In this document: in pieces, positions 16,757 through 24,771 of the stretch
Numbering within the stretch: the first letter of the stretch is position 1
Layout: each line of letters begins with the position of its first letter
Source of the DNA: Bog-532 sp963824545
GTDB taxonomy: Bacteria > Actinomycetota > Actinomycetes > Streptosporangiales > Streptosporangiaceae
Direction: 5' to 3'
Assembly (NCBI GenBank): GCA_963824545.1
Contig: CAWGPP010000002.1
Coordinates: 124,001-188,000 of the forward strand
Length of the DNA: 64,000 nucleotides
Position numbers and translations under genes: made by a program
Notes under the pieces: model-generated
Told to the model about the DNA's origin: nothing
Seen by the model: only the letters and a program-made list of their open reading frames with translations
Databases searched by the model: none

Positions 16757-18590
16757 GGAAGTCCGGATCACGGGACTCGGGGTCATCGACGACGCGGTGC
16801 TCGAGCTGTCCCCGGGTTTCACGGTGGTGACGGGCGAGACCGGGGCCGGCAAGACCATGGTCGTGACCGGCCTGGGGCTGCTGTTCGGCGGCCGCGCGGA
16901 CCCGGCGCGGGTCCGGCCGGGTGCCCAGCGCGCCGTCGTCGAGGGCCGGCTGCAGATCGACCCCGACGGCAAAGTGGCGCGTCAGGTGGAAGAGGCCGGG
17001 GGAGAGCTGGACGACGACGGCGCCGGCCTGGTGATCAGCCGCTCGGTGTCGGCCGAAGGCCGGTCGCGGGCGCACGCCGGGGGCCGCTCGGTGCAGGTGT
17101 CACTGCTGACCTACCTCGCCGACGACCTGGTCGCCGTGCACGGCCAGTCGGACCAGCAGCAGCTGCTGCGACCCGGCCGGCAGCGGGAGGCGCTGGACGC
17201 CTACGCCGGGCCCGCGCTGACGCACGTTCTCACCGACTACCAGCGGGCCTACACCCGGCACCGGGAGACCCGCGCGGAGCTGGCCGAGCTGACCCAGATG
17301 GCCCGCGAGCGGATCGCCGAGGCGGAGGATCTCCGCCGGGCTCTGGAGGAGATCGAGGCGCTCGACCCGGCCGACGGTGAGGACGCCGTGCTGCTCGCGG
17401 AGGAGGAGCGGCTGGGTAACGCGGAGGCGCTGCGGGCCGCGGCCACCGCCGCGCACGAGGCGCTGCAAGGCGACCCGTCGGCGGCCGCGGCCTACGACCG
17501 CCCGGACGCGATGACCCTGGTCGGCGGGGCGCGGCAGGAGCTGGAGGCGGTGCGCCAGCACGACCCGGCGCTCGCGGGCCTGGCCGACCGGCTGAACGAG
17601 GCGTCCTACCTGCTGGCCGACGTCGCGGGAGAGCTGGCCTCCTACACCGACGCGCTGGACGCCGACCCGGCGCGGCTCGCGGCGGTGCAGGAGCGCCGCG
17701 CCGCGCTCGCCCGCCTGGTGCGGGCCTACGGCAGCCGCGCGGCCGCGGAAATCGCCCGCCGCCCCGCCCCGGACCCGGCGGACCCGGCGGACCTGGCGGA
17801 CCCGGCAGCCGTAACGGGAACCGGCGAGCCCGTCCGGCCGGCCAGCGACGGGATCGGCGACCTGGCCACGGTGCTCGCCTGGACCAAGGTCGCCGCGGCC
17901 CGGCTCGGTGAGCTGGACGGCGACGACGACCGGATCGCCGGGCTGGAACGGCAGGAGGCCGAGCTGGCCGCGCGGGTGACCGAGCTGGCCGGCACCCTGA
18001 CCGCGCTGCGCCAGGACGCCGCGACGCGGTTCTCACGCGACGTCACCGCCGAGCTGACGGCGCTGGCCATGCCGCACGCCCGGCTCGCCGCGGTGCTCCG
18101 GCCAATCGAGGAGCCGGGCCCGCACGGTGCCGAGGACGTGGAGATCAGGCTGGCCGCACACCCCGGCGCGCCGCCGCTGCCGCTGAACAAGGGCGCCTCC
18201 GGCGGTGAGCTGTCCCGGGTCATGCTCGCCATCGAGGTGGTGTTCGCCGGCGCGGATCCGGTCCCCACGTTCGTGTTCGACGAAGTTGACGCGGGCGTGG
18301 GGGGAAAGGCCGCGGTGGAGATCGGCCGCCGGCTGGCCCGGCTGGCGCGGCTGGCCCAGGTGATCGTGGTGACACACCTGCCGCAGGTCGCCGCGTTCGC
18401 CGACAACCATCTGGTCGTGACCAAGGCGGGCGACGGTCTGGTAACGAGCAGCGGCGTGGTCCGGCTGGATCAGCCCGGCCGGGTGCGCGAGCTGTCCCGC
18501 ATGCTGGCCGGCCTGGAGGATTCGGAGTTCGGCCGGGCGCACGCGGAGGAACTGCTCACCATGGCCGCTCAGGAACGCAAGCCGGCCTGA
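16749..18590 (+). CDS. recN: DNA repair protein RecN
   Basis: RecN is an SMC-like ATPase acting in double-strand break repair. The 613-residue product has the N-terminal Walker A GETGAGKT in TVVTGETGAGKTMVV, a long coiled-coil-rich middle part (about residues 160-430), an ABC signature region ASGGELSRVMLAIE and Walker B FVFDEVDAGVGG. The last third ends LTMAAQERKPA. ATG 16749 gives the canonical MLEEVRITGLGVIDDAVLEL start and overlaps the NAD kinase stop. No SOS box is visible just upstream; expression is probably from the operon promoter. Confidence 0.95.
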   Translation: MLEEVRITGLGVIDDAVLELSPGFTVVTGETGAGKTMVVTGLGLLFGGRADPARVRPGAQRAVVEGRLQIDPDGKVARQVEEAGGELDDDGAGLVISRSVSAEGRSRAHAGGRSVQVSLLTYLADDLVAVHGQSDQQQLLRPGRQREALDAYAGPALTHVLTDYQRAYTRHRETRAELAELTQMARERIAEAEDLRRALEEIEALDPADGEDAVLLAEEERLGNAEALRAAATAAHEALQGDPSAAAAYDRPDAMTLVGGARQELEAVRQHDPALAGLADRLNEASYLLADVAGELASYTDALDADPARLAAVQERRAALARLVRAYGSRAAAEIARRPAPDPADPADLADPAAVTGTGEPVRPASDGIGDLATVLAWTKVAAARLGELDGDDDRIAGLERQEAELAARVTELAGTLTALRQDAATRFSRDVTAELTALAMPHARLAAVLRPIEEPGPHGAEDVEIRLAAHPGAPPLPLNKGASGGELSRVMLAIEVVFAGADPVPTFVFDEVDAGVGGKAAVEIGRRLARLARLAQVIVVTHLPQVAAFADNHLVVTKAGDGLVTSSGVVRLDQPGRVRELSRMLAGLEDSEFGRAHAEELLTMAAQERKPA

Positions 18591-18633
18591 AATTCATGCA
18601 AGAAAATGACAAAACCTGCCGTAATTTTGCAGC

Positions 18634-18864
18634 ATGGCACATCGGCTCGGCGACGTAGCACGTAGGGCGGGGGTGAGCGAGGCCACGGTGTCTCGCGTGC
18701 TGAACGGCCGCCCCGGCGTCTCGGAATCGACCCGCGCGGGCGTCCTGACCGCGCTGGACGTGCTCGGCTACGAGCGGCCGACCCAGCTGCGGGGGGAGCC
18801 TCGCCTGCCCCGGAGCCACCCTGGGCACCCCCGCCCCAGGCTCCCCCCGCCGCCTTGTACGTAG
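18634..18864 (+). pseudogene. LacI-family regulator fragment (DNA-binding domain only)
   Basis: The first about 50 residues are a clear LacI helix-turn-helix with hinge: LGDVARRAGVSEATVSRVLNG, then RAGVLTALDVLGYERP. At about codon 52 the frame enters a 62-bp palindromic element (18789-18850) and the 32-bp repeat doublet, and stops after 76 residues. The 270-residue ligand domain is absent. It could still make a small DNA-binding peptide, but it looks like a gene truncated by an insertion or rearrangement. Confidence 0.8.
18789..18850. repeat. 62-bp palindromic element truncating the LacI gene
   Basis: A 13-bp perfect inverted repeat, GCGGGGGGAGCCT at 18789-18801 and its complement at 18838-18850, flanks a core that holds another inverted pair (CCTGGG...CCCAGG). 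It sits exactly where homology of the LacI fragment ends, like a REP/MITE-type palindrome. Confidence 0.75.
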
Positions 18865-18915
18865 AGGTGCCTTTGCCGCGACCCGGGTGTACGTAGAGGT
18901 GCCTTTGCCGCGACC
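18856..18915. repeat. 32-bp-period repeat doublet, locus 1
   Basis: Two identical 28-bp copies of a sequence starting TGTACGTAGAGGTGCC and ending TTGCCGCGACC (18856-18883 and 18888-18915), 4 bp apart. The same doublet, with small changes, occurs at 59829-59888, 41 kb away. Confidence 0.9.
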
Positions 18916-19254
18916 GCCTCGCCGGCCCCCGACAGGGGGCGGGCGGGTCCGGCGACCGCCTATCGGCGCTATTGCGCACGTTGGCAGCTCCGCCCCGCCT
19001 CCCCGGCCCTGCCCCGGCTCCGCCTCGGCCCCCAGGCCCCGCCCGCGCCTCCGCAGGGGCAGCGTTGGCACCACCGTGGTCGCTGGCGCGACAACAGCGG
19101 TACCAACGTGGCGCCGTAGCCGGCAGATGGCGGGGCGGGCAGCGTCGCCGGGATGCGGACATGAGCCCGCGATGCGGCCACCTGGATACCGGGCACCGCC
19201 CGACCGTGGCGTTACATCCCTTCGTTACATAGTAGTAAATTTTGCAGCTTCTTA
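18916..19254. other. non-coding stretch
   Basis: A GC-rich stretch with no supportable gene on either strand. An imperfect inverted repeat (GTTGGCACC near 19063 and GGTACCAAC near 19099) is the only structure seen. The last 50 bp are AT-rich and lie just after the end of the leftward EEP gene. Confidence 0.6.
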
Positions 19255-19989
19255 TTAAAATATTGCATCCATATGCCGTAAGACGTGCGCGGACACCAGC
19301 ACCGGCCGGTGGTCAGAGCCGGCCCTGCGCAGCACCTGTGCCTCCGCGCGCACCCCCGGCGACGCGAGGCAGTAGTCGATCGGCCGGACCGCCCGCCGCG
19401 CCGGGTGCGTCGGCTTGGGCGGGTTCGGGCAGAACGTAACGCCGGGCAGCTCGTCCAGCCAGTCCGACGGCCTGGTGTTGAAGTCGCCGCACGCCAGCCA
19501 GGACCCATCCAGGCCCCGCAGCAAGGCGGCGAACCGGCTCAGGGCACGCGCCCGGTCGTCCGCGTCGCTGGCGGGCAGATGGGTGCTGATCATCCATACC
19601 TGGGCGCCGCCCACGCTGACCCGGGCGCACGCCGCCGTGCGCGGCTCGGACGGCTCGGTGTTCTCGTACCGCTCCCGGGTGTGAATCCGCCATTGCTGCG
19701 CCGCGGTCAGCGGCAGCCGGGTCAGCAGCGCATTCCCGTACCCCAGCTCCGGCGGGCTACCGCTGAACTCGAGCGCCGGAACGAAGACCCAGTGGTACCC
19801 GAGCTCGCCGGCCAGCCCGCCCAGCGCCGATGGCGCGCCCCACGATTCCCTGACCTCCACCAGCGACACCACGTCCGGCGCCGTCTCCCGGATCAGGCCG
19901 GTCACCGCCGCGTGGTTCGGCGCGCCCGCGTCGTCCCGCCACGAGTGAATGTTCCAGTGCAGCATCCGCAGCCGCCCCACGTCCGTCAT
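19255..19989 (-). CDS. endonuclease/exonuclease/phosphatase family protein
   Basis: A 244-residue EEP-fold protein. The metal and catalytic motifs are in order: LHWNIHSW (Asn), DVVSLVEVRE (Glu), STHLPASD (His), LACGDFNTRP (Asp, Asn), RPIDYCLA (Asp) and GSDHRPVLV (Asp-His). There is no signal peptide. Relatives include AP endonucleases, phosphatases and sphingomyelinases, so the substrate is not predictable. It lies 81 bp downstream of the methyltransferase on the same strand. The ATG at 19989 has only a weak ribosome site. Confidence 0.85.
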   Translation of the reverse strand: MTDVGRLRMLHWNIHSWRDDAGAPNHAAVTGLIRETAPDVVSLVEVRESWGAPSALGGLAGELGYHWVFVPALEFSGSPPELGYGNALLTRLPLTAAQQWRIHTRERYENTEPSEPRTAACARVSVGGAQVWMISTHLPASDADDRARALSRFAALLRGLDGSWLACGDFNTRPSDWLDELPGVTFCPNPPKPTHPARRAVRPIDYCLASPGVRAEAQVLRRAGSDHRPVLVSAHVLRHMDAIF

Positions 19990-20070
19990 CCCGGCAGCGT
20001 AACGATCGCCCGCAGCGCCCCCGTCCGGCCGGGACGGCGACGTGCACCCGGGGAGGCCCGCAGCAGGGTG

Positions 20071-20856
20071 TCAGGTGCCAGGTGCCCGACCCATGATCCA
20101 GCCGAACTCGGAGATGACCCGGACGCCGAGACCCTCGGTGCACAGCGGGCGGATCGCCTCGCGCACCACGCCGGCGAACCGCTCGTGGCCAGCCTCCTGC
20201 AGGGCCGGCCACGATGGCCCCGCCGAAGCGAGCGCCCGCACCGCCAGGTCAAGATCTGGCCACTCGTTGACGACCTGCGCGGTTCCCCGCTCAACGAAAT
20301 CCAGGCCGGCGTCAGCGAGCATCTGCTCGGCCACCCCGGGCCGCCCTGTATCGCCCTGATTGAGGGTGGCATCGACATGGCCGGGCGGAGACAGTTCCAG
20401 TAGCGCCGCGAAGTACGGCAGCAGGCCAAGCCGCTTGGGCGAGCCCCAGAAAGTGAACCCGACCAGGCCGCCCGGGCGCACCACCCGACGGGCCTCGCGC
20501 AGCGCATCCTCGCATCCCTTCCAGATCCCGTTGAAGCTCGTCGCCACGTCGAACTGGCCGTCATCGAACGGCAGGTCGAACATGTCGCCGACCCGGAAAT
20601 CGGCGCCCGGGGTGCGCGCCCGCGCGATCGCGATCAGCGCCTCAGAAGCATCAAGGGCGGCAACCACAGCCCCGCGCCCAGCCGCGACGCTGGCCGCATA
20701 CCCAGAGCCACAGGCAACGTCGAGCAGCCGCGTCCCCGGGCCGACGCCAGCCCGGTCAAACAGCGCGTCATTGGCGCGCCGCGCATACGGCTCCATCAGA
20801 TACGCCCAATCGATGGCCCACTCACCCCAGGCCCGGCCTGACTCGATCCAGCCCAT
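20071..20856 (-). CDS. class I SAM-dependent methyltransferase
   Basis: A 261-residue protein with an N-terminal helical cap (ESGRAWGEWAIDWAYLMEPYARRAN) and a Rossmann methyltransferase core: motif I LLDVACGSGYAA, then VVAALDASEALI, FRVGDMFDLPF, FDVATSFNGIW and VRPGGLVGFTFWG. The substrate is unknown; the pattern is that of UbiE/MenG-like small-molecule methyltransferases. GGAGG lies about 9 bp before the ATG at 20856. Possibly co-transcribed with the EEP protein and downstream of the GntR regulator. Confidence 0.88.
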   Translation of the reverse strand: MGWIESGRAWGEWAIDWAYLMEPYARRANDALFDRAGVGPGTRLLDVACGSGYAASVAAGRGAVVAALDASEALIAIARARTPGADFRVGDMFDLPFDDGQFDVATSFNGIWKGCEDALREARRVVRPGGLVGFTFWGSPKRLGLLPYFAALLELSPPGHVDATLNQGDTGRPGVAEQMLADAGLDFVERGTAQVVNEWPDLDLAVRALASAGPSWPALQEAGHERFAGVVREAIRPLCTEGLGVRVISEFGWIMGRAPGT

Positions 20857-20991
20857 CGGCGATCGCCTCCACCGCCATCCCGCACTCTCAGCCGTTCGCC
20901 ATAGTCTGCCGGATTCCCCGCGCGCCAGCGCTGGCCAGGTTCTGCCGTCCGGGCGGACGCAGGGCGGCCGGCCGGACTGGGCGCGTCCTGC

Positions 20992-21252
20992 CTACGTGGT
21001 CCGCGGGTCCTTGACGTAGGTGCCGCGGCCCTGGACGCTGACGATCAGGCCTTTCTCGCGTAGCTCCTTCATGGCCCGGCGGATCGTCAGGTAGGCCACG
21101 CCCCAGTCGTCCGCCATGGCTCGTTCGGCCGGCAAGCGGTGACCGGGCTGCCACGACCCGTCTTCAATATGGTCCGTTACGTATTTCACGATCTGCACGT
21201 AGATCGGCGTCGGGCCGTCGTGCACGATGTCGGGACCTTGATCATTAGCCAC
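20992..21252 (-). CDS. short GntR-family transcriptional regulator
   Basis: 86 residues that form only the winged helix-turn-helix of GntR proteins: IYVQIVKYVTDHIEDGSWQPGHRLPAERAMADDWGVAYLTIRRAMKEL in separate helices, then GLIVSVQGRGTYV for the wing. There is no effector domain, as in several small actinobacterial GntR proteins. GTG at 21252 is the start. Two palindromes 36-65 bp upstream may be its own operator. The methyltransferase and EEP genes downstream on the same strand are possible targets. Confidence 0.88.
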   Translation of the reverse strand: MANDQGPDIVHDGPTPIYVQIVKYVTDHIEDGSWQPGHRLPAERAMADDWGVAYLTIRRAMKELREKGLIVSVQGRGTYVKDPRTT

Positions 21253-21287
21253 GAAAACTAACCGTAGGGCATGCCTGACCTGCGATT

Positions 21288-21317
21288 ACGCATGTAATGC
21301 GTTATGCACGTATGCAT
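21288..21317 (-). promoter_or_regulatory. paired palindromes ahead of the GntR gene
   Basis: ACGCATgtaATGCGT (21288-21302) is a perfect 6-bp inverted repeat with a 3-bp spacer. ATGCAcgtaTGCAT follows at 21304-21317. They lie 36-65 bp upstream of the gntR GTG and contrast with the GC-rich surroundings; they are likely operators, probably autoregulatory. Confidence 0.5.
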
Positions 21318-21417
21318 TGCTATCTCGGCTAACATCGATCGACGGGCGCCGGGGGGTCATCGGGCGCGACCACGACCGATGCGCGGGCGGCGCGCACGCG
21401 GACGGCCGGGCCCTATA

Positions 21418-21625
21418 CCGGGACGGACAAAGACAGGCCCATCCGGCCCTGCCGGTCCGTCCTGGCCCTACCGGGACGGACAGGGATAGCCCGAACCGGC
21501 CTTGCCGGTCCGTCCTGGCCCTATACCGGGACGGACAGGGATAGCCCGAACCGGCCTTGCCGGTCCGTCCTGGCCCTATGCCGGGACGGACAGGGATAGC
21601 CCGAACCGGCCCTGCCGGTCCGTCC
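21418..21625. repeat. four tandem 53-55 bp copies of the egtD 3' end
   Basis: Units at 21418-21470, 21471-21525, 21526-21580 and 21581-21625 start with CCGGGACGGACA. The last unit lies inside egtD and encodes its C-terminus (TDRQGRFGLSLSVPA); the other three are near-copies downstream of its stop. Confidence 0.9.
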
Positions 21626-22559
21626 ACCATTCGCGCGGCGCCAAACCCGCGGCGGCCAGCTCGGCGGTCACGCCCTCCCGGCGGAACTTCGCCGACACCT
21701 CGGTCCGCATTTCCTCTCCGTCCGTGAACTCCGCGACCAGACCGATGGCCGGGAGGCGTACCGTCTGCGCCACCGCGGAACGCAGCCGCATCTCGATCCA
21801 CTCCTGTTTCACGTCCCAGACGGCGACGTGCTCGAACGCGTCCAGATCGAAGTCGGCGCCCAGCTCGGCGTTCAGCACGGCCAGCACGTTCTTGTTGAAG
21901 GCCGCGGTGACCCCGGCGGCGTCGTCGTACGCGGCGAGCAGGACCGCCGGGTCCTTGACCAGGTCCGTGCCCAGCAGCAGGCTGTCGCCCTCGGCCAGGC
22001 TGGCCCGGATCCGGGCCAGGAACGCGGCGCGCTGCGGCGGCAGCAGGTTGCCGATCGTGCTGCCCAGGAACGCGACCAGCCGTGGCCCACCGCTGTCGTC
22101 CCTGGGCGGCAGGCCGAGATGCTCCTCGAAGTCGGACACCACGGCGCGCACCTCCAGCCCCGGGTACTCGGCGAGCAGGGCGGTGGCCGCGGCCAGCAGG
22201 GCCGGCTCGCTGACGTCGACCGGCACGTAGCTGCCGAGGGTGCCGGCCGCGCGCAGCGCGTCGATCAGCAGGCGCGTCTTCTCCGACGACCCCGATCCCA
22301 GCTCGACCAGCGTGCCTGCGCCGCTCAGCGCGGCGATCTGGCCGGCCGCGGCCTGCAGGATCTCCCGCTCGGCCCGGGTCGGGTAGTACTCGGGCAGGCC
22401 GGTGATCTTCTCGAACAGCTCGCTTCCGGCCGCGTCGTAGAACCACTTGGGCGGCAGGGCCTTCGGGACGCTGGCCAGCCCGGCCCGCGCGTCGGCGCGC
22501 AACGAGCTGGCCAGGAAACCGTCGGGCAGTCGGCGCTCAATACTGAGCGGAGTCGTCAT
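21576..22559 (-). CDS. egtD: L-histidine N-alpha-methyltransferase (ergothioneine)
   Basis: EgtD trimethylates histidine to hercynine with SAM, the first committed step of ergothioneine synthesis. The 327-residue product has the family start (LPDGFLASSLRADARAGL), PKWFYDAAGSELFEKITGLPEYYPTR in separate parts, SAM motif ELGSGSSEKT at 86-95, VPVDVSEPAL, FLGSTIGNL, LGTDLVKD and NKNVLAVLN. It ends WWTDRQGRFGLSLSVPA, a normal EgtD ending. The TAATG overlap with egtC fixes the ATG at 22559. The last about 45 bp are the first unit of a downstream tandem repeat. Confidence 0.96.
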   Translation of the reverse strand: MTTPLSIERRLPDGFLASSLRADARAGLASVPKALPPKWFYDAAGSELFEKITGLPEYYPTRAEREILQAAAGQIAALSGAGTLVELGSGSSEKTRLLIDALRAAGTLGSYVPVDVSEPALLAAATALLAEYPGLEVRAVVSDFEEHLGLPPRDDSGGPRLVAFLGSTIGNLLPPQRAAFLARIRASLAEGDSLLLGTDLVKDPAVLLAAYDDAAGVTAAFNKNVLAVLNAELGADFDLDAFEHVAVWDVKQEWIEMRLRSAVAQTVRLPAIGLVAEFTDGEEMRTEVSAKFRREGVTAELAAAGLAPREWWTDRQGRFGLSLSVPA

Positions 22560-23446
22560 TAACGCTGGTCCCTTCCGTAGGGGATGGTGCTGCCGGCCAT
22601 TCCTTGGGGGAAACTTCCGTGCCGGACCAGCTCGGCGTCGTCCGCGTCGACCTCGGGGGGAGTGGGCAGCGACCGGACGCGCACGTCGGCCGCGGTGGCG
22701 GTGAGCAGCGACCCGTCCGGCACCTCGATCCAGCCGGGCTCCTCGTCGGCGGGCTCGGACGCCACGACGACGCTGTCCGCTGCTCCGGTGGGCCCGGTGC
22801 CGTTGCTGCGGCTGCTGCCCGCCGTCTGCCGGTACCAGAGAGTGTGCCCGGCGGCGGTCGCCGCGATCGAGCTCCCGTCGGTGAGCAGGAAGTTGAACCG
22901 CCCGCTGACCTGCGCGATGTCGAGCAGGCCGAGGACCGCGGCCAGCGCCTCGCCCGGGGCGGCGCCACCGCGCAGCTGTTTCAGCGTGAGCGCCCACAGC
23001 AACGCCGAATCGACCCGGGCATCCAGGCCGAGCAGCTCCAGCGGGGTCAGGGTGGCGGCCAGCCCGGCGGCCGTCTCCGGCCAGCCCACGAGCGCCCCGT
23101 TATGGCTGAACAGCCAGTGGTCCGCGCCGAAGGGGGAGCAGGCCGAGGCCCCCGGCTCGGTCCCGGCGCTCGCGTCGCGGACCGCGGCCAGCAGCGCGCC
23201 GCTACGGGTCACCCGGGTCAGGTCGGCGAAGGACGGGTCCGCCCAGATCGGCCCTTGCCGCCGGTAGCGGGCCGGAATCTGCTGCCCGTCGGCGTACCAG
23301 CCGACGCCGAAGCCGTCCACGTTCATCGTGCCGCTGTTGCGCATCATCCGTGGCGCCCACGCCTGCCGGTACAGGCCGTAGGGCGGGTCAATGATCGCTT
23401 CGCGCAGGGTGACGGGCGGCCCCAGGTAGGCCAGGTGGCGGCACAT
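22559..23446 (-). CDS. egtC: gamma-glutamyl hercynylcysteine sulfoxide amidohydrolase
   Basis: EgtC removes the gamma-glutamyl group from the EgtB product. It is a class II glutamine-amidotransferase-like hydrolase of 295 residues: catalytic Cys2 after the initiator (MCRHLAYLG), RMMRNSGTMNVDGFGVGWY, HWLFSHNGALVGW and the ARVDSALLW segment. The TGATG overlap with egtB and the TAATG overlap with egtD indicate a tightly coupled operon. A short Ser/Gly-rich insertion (TAGSSRSNGTGPTG) precedes VVVASEPAD. Confidence 0.94.
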   Translation of the reverse strand: MCRHLAYLGPPVTLREAIIDPPYGLYRQAWAPRMMRNSGTMNVDGFGVGWYADGQQIPARYRRQGPIWADPSFADLTRVTRSGALLAAVRDASAGTEPGASACSPFGADHWLFSHNGALVGWPETAAGLAATLTPLELLGLDARVDSALLWALTLKQLRGGAAPGEALAAVLGLLDIAQVSGRFNFLLTDGSSIAATAAGHTLWYRQTAGSSRSNGTGPTGAADSVVVASEPADEEPGWIEVPDGSLLTATAADVRVRSLPTPPEVDADDAELVRHGSFPQGMAGSTIPYGRDQR

Positions 23447-24771
23447 CAGACGGTCTCCGGGGCGGCGGAACGCGCGGTGCGGAAGCCGGCGAAGATCTGG
23501 CGGCGGATCGGGTAGTCCCAGTTGCGGAACGTGCCACGGCAGGCGTCCGGGCTTACCGCGAAGGAGCCGCCGCGCAGCACCTTGTACTCCGGGCCGAAGA
23601 AGACTTCCGAGTATTCGCGGTACGGCCACGCGCGGAAACCGGGATAGGGCAGGAAGTCGCTGGACGTCCACTCCCAGACGTCCCCGATGAGCTGGCGGGC
23701 GCCGGACGGGGCGGCGCCGTCCGGGTAGGAGCCGGCCGGGGCGGGCCGCAGGTGCTGCTGGCCCAGGTTCGCCCGCTCCGCCGTGGGCGCGTCGTCGCCC
23801 CACGGGAAACGGCGGGAACGCCCGGCCGCCGGGTCGAAGCGGGCCGCCTTCTCCCATTCGGCTTCGGTGGGCAGGCGGCGGCCCGCCCACCGGGCGTAGG
23901 CGTCCGCCTCGTACCAGCACACGTGCATCACCGGCTCAGCCGGCGGCACCGGCTCGGTGACGCCGAAGATCGTGCGGACCCACTCGCCGCCCTCGCGTTT
24001 CCAGGTCATCGGCGCGGACAGCCCGGCCCGCTGCCGGTGCTCCCAGCCGCCCGGCGTCCACCACCGCGGATCGTCGTACCCGCCGCCGGCGATGAAGGCG
24101 GCATAGGCGGCGTTGCTGACCGGCGTCGTGTCGATGAAGAATGGCCGCACGTGGACGGTGTGGGCCTGCCGCTCGTTGTCCAGCGCCCAGGGCTCACTGG
24201 ACGTGCCCATCGTGAACGGGCCACCCGGCACGACGACCTCAGCCGGCAGGCTGAACGCATCGGCCGGCGGGGCCGCGGGCAGCGGCGCGGCCAGCACCGG
24301 CGGTCCCTTCCGTAGCTGGTGGGTGATCAGCATCGTCTCGTCGTGCTGCTGCTCGTGCTGCACGATCATGCCGAACGCGAAACCGTCGTCGGTGAGCGGT
24401 GTCCCGGCGAACCGGGCCCGGGCCACCACGTCGAGCACCCGGCCGCGGACGTCGGACGCGTACGTGCGGGCCTCGCGCGGCGCGAGCAGCGGCAGCGAAG
24501 GCCGCTGCGACCGGGGGTGCTCGAACGCGTCGTACAGCGGGTCGATCTCCGGGTGAATCGGGTCCTGGCCGCCGACCGCGCGCAGCAGCCACATCTCCTC
24601 CTGATTGGCGATGTGCGCCAGGTCCCAGACCAGCGGGGACATCAGCGGCGAATGCTGCAGGACCAGGTCGGCCTCGTCCACGCAGTCGGTCAGCGCGGTC
24701 GTGCGGTCCCGCGCGGCGATCAGCGCGGCGGCGATCTGGCTGCGCAGGGTCTCTGTCCCTTCGGCGGTCAC
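23446..24771 (-). CDS. egtB: hercynine oxygenase (ergothioneine synthase EgtB)
   Basis: EgtB is a non-haem iron enzyme that couples gamma-glutamylcysteine (or cysteine) to hercynine with O2. The 441-residue product has the DinB-like N-terminal domain with ligand His53 (WDLAHIANQEE) and the HX3HXE site His139, His143, Glu145 (VQHEQQHDET). A C-terminal formylglycine-generating-enzyme-like domain follows (GGPFTMGT, RRLPTEAEWEKAAR, GDVWEWTSSDF, VLRGGSFA). GTG 24771 overlaps the egtA stop as GTGA and has GGAGGGG upstream. With egtA and egtC present, gamma-glutamylcysteine is the likely sulphur donor. Confidence 0.96.
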   Translation of the reverse strand: MTAEGTETLRSQIAAALIAARDRTTALTDCVDEADLVLQHSPLMSPLVWDLAHIANQEEMWLLRAVGGQDPIHPEIDPLYDAFEHPRSQRPSLPLLAPREARTYASDVRGRVLDVVARARFAGTPLTDDGFAFGMIVQHEQQHDETMLITHQLRKGPPVLAAPLPAAPPADAFSLPAEVVVPGGPFTMGTSSEPWALDNERQAHTVHVRPFFIDTTPVSNAAYAAFIAGGGYDDPRWWTPGGWEHRQRAGLSAPMTWKREGGEWVRTIFGVTEPVPPAEPVMHVCWYEADAYARWAGRRLPTEAEWEKAARFDPAAGRSRRFPWGDDAPTAERANLGQQHLRPAPAGSYPDGAAPSGARQLIGDVWEWTSSDFLPYPGFRAWPYREYSEVFFGPEYKVLRGGSFAVSPDACRGTFRNWDYPIRRQIFAGFRTARSAAPETV

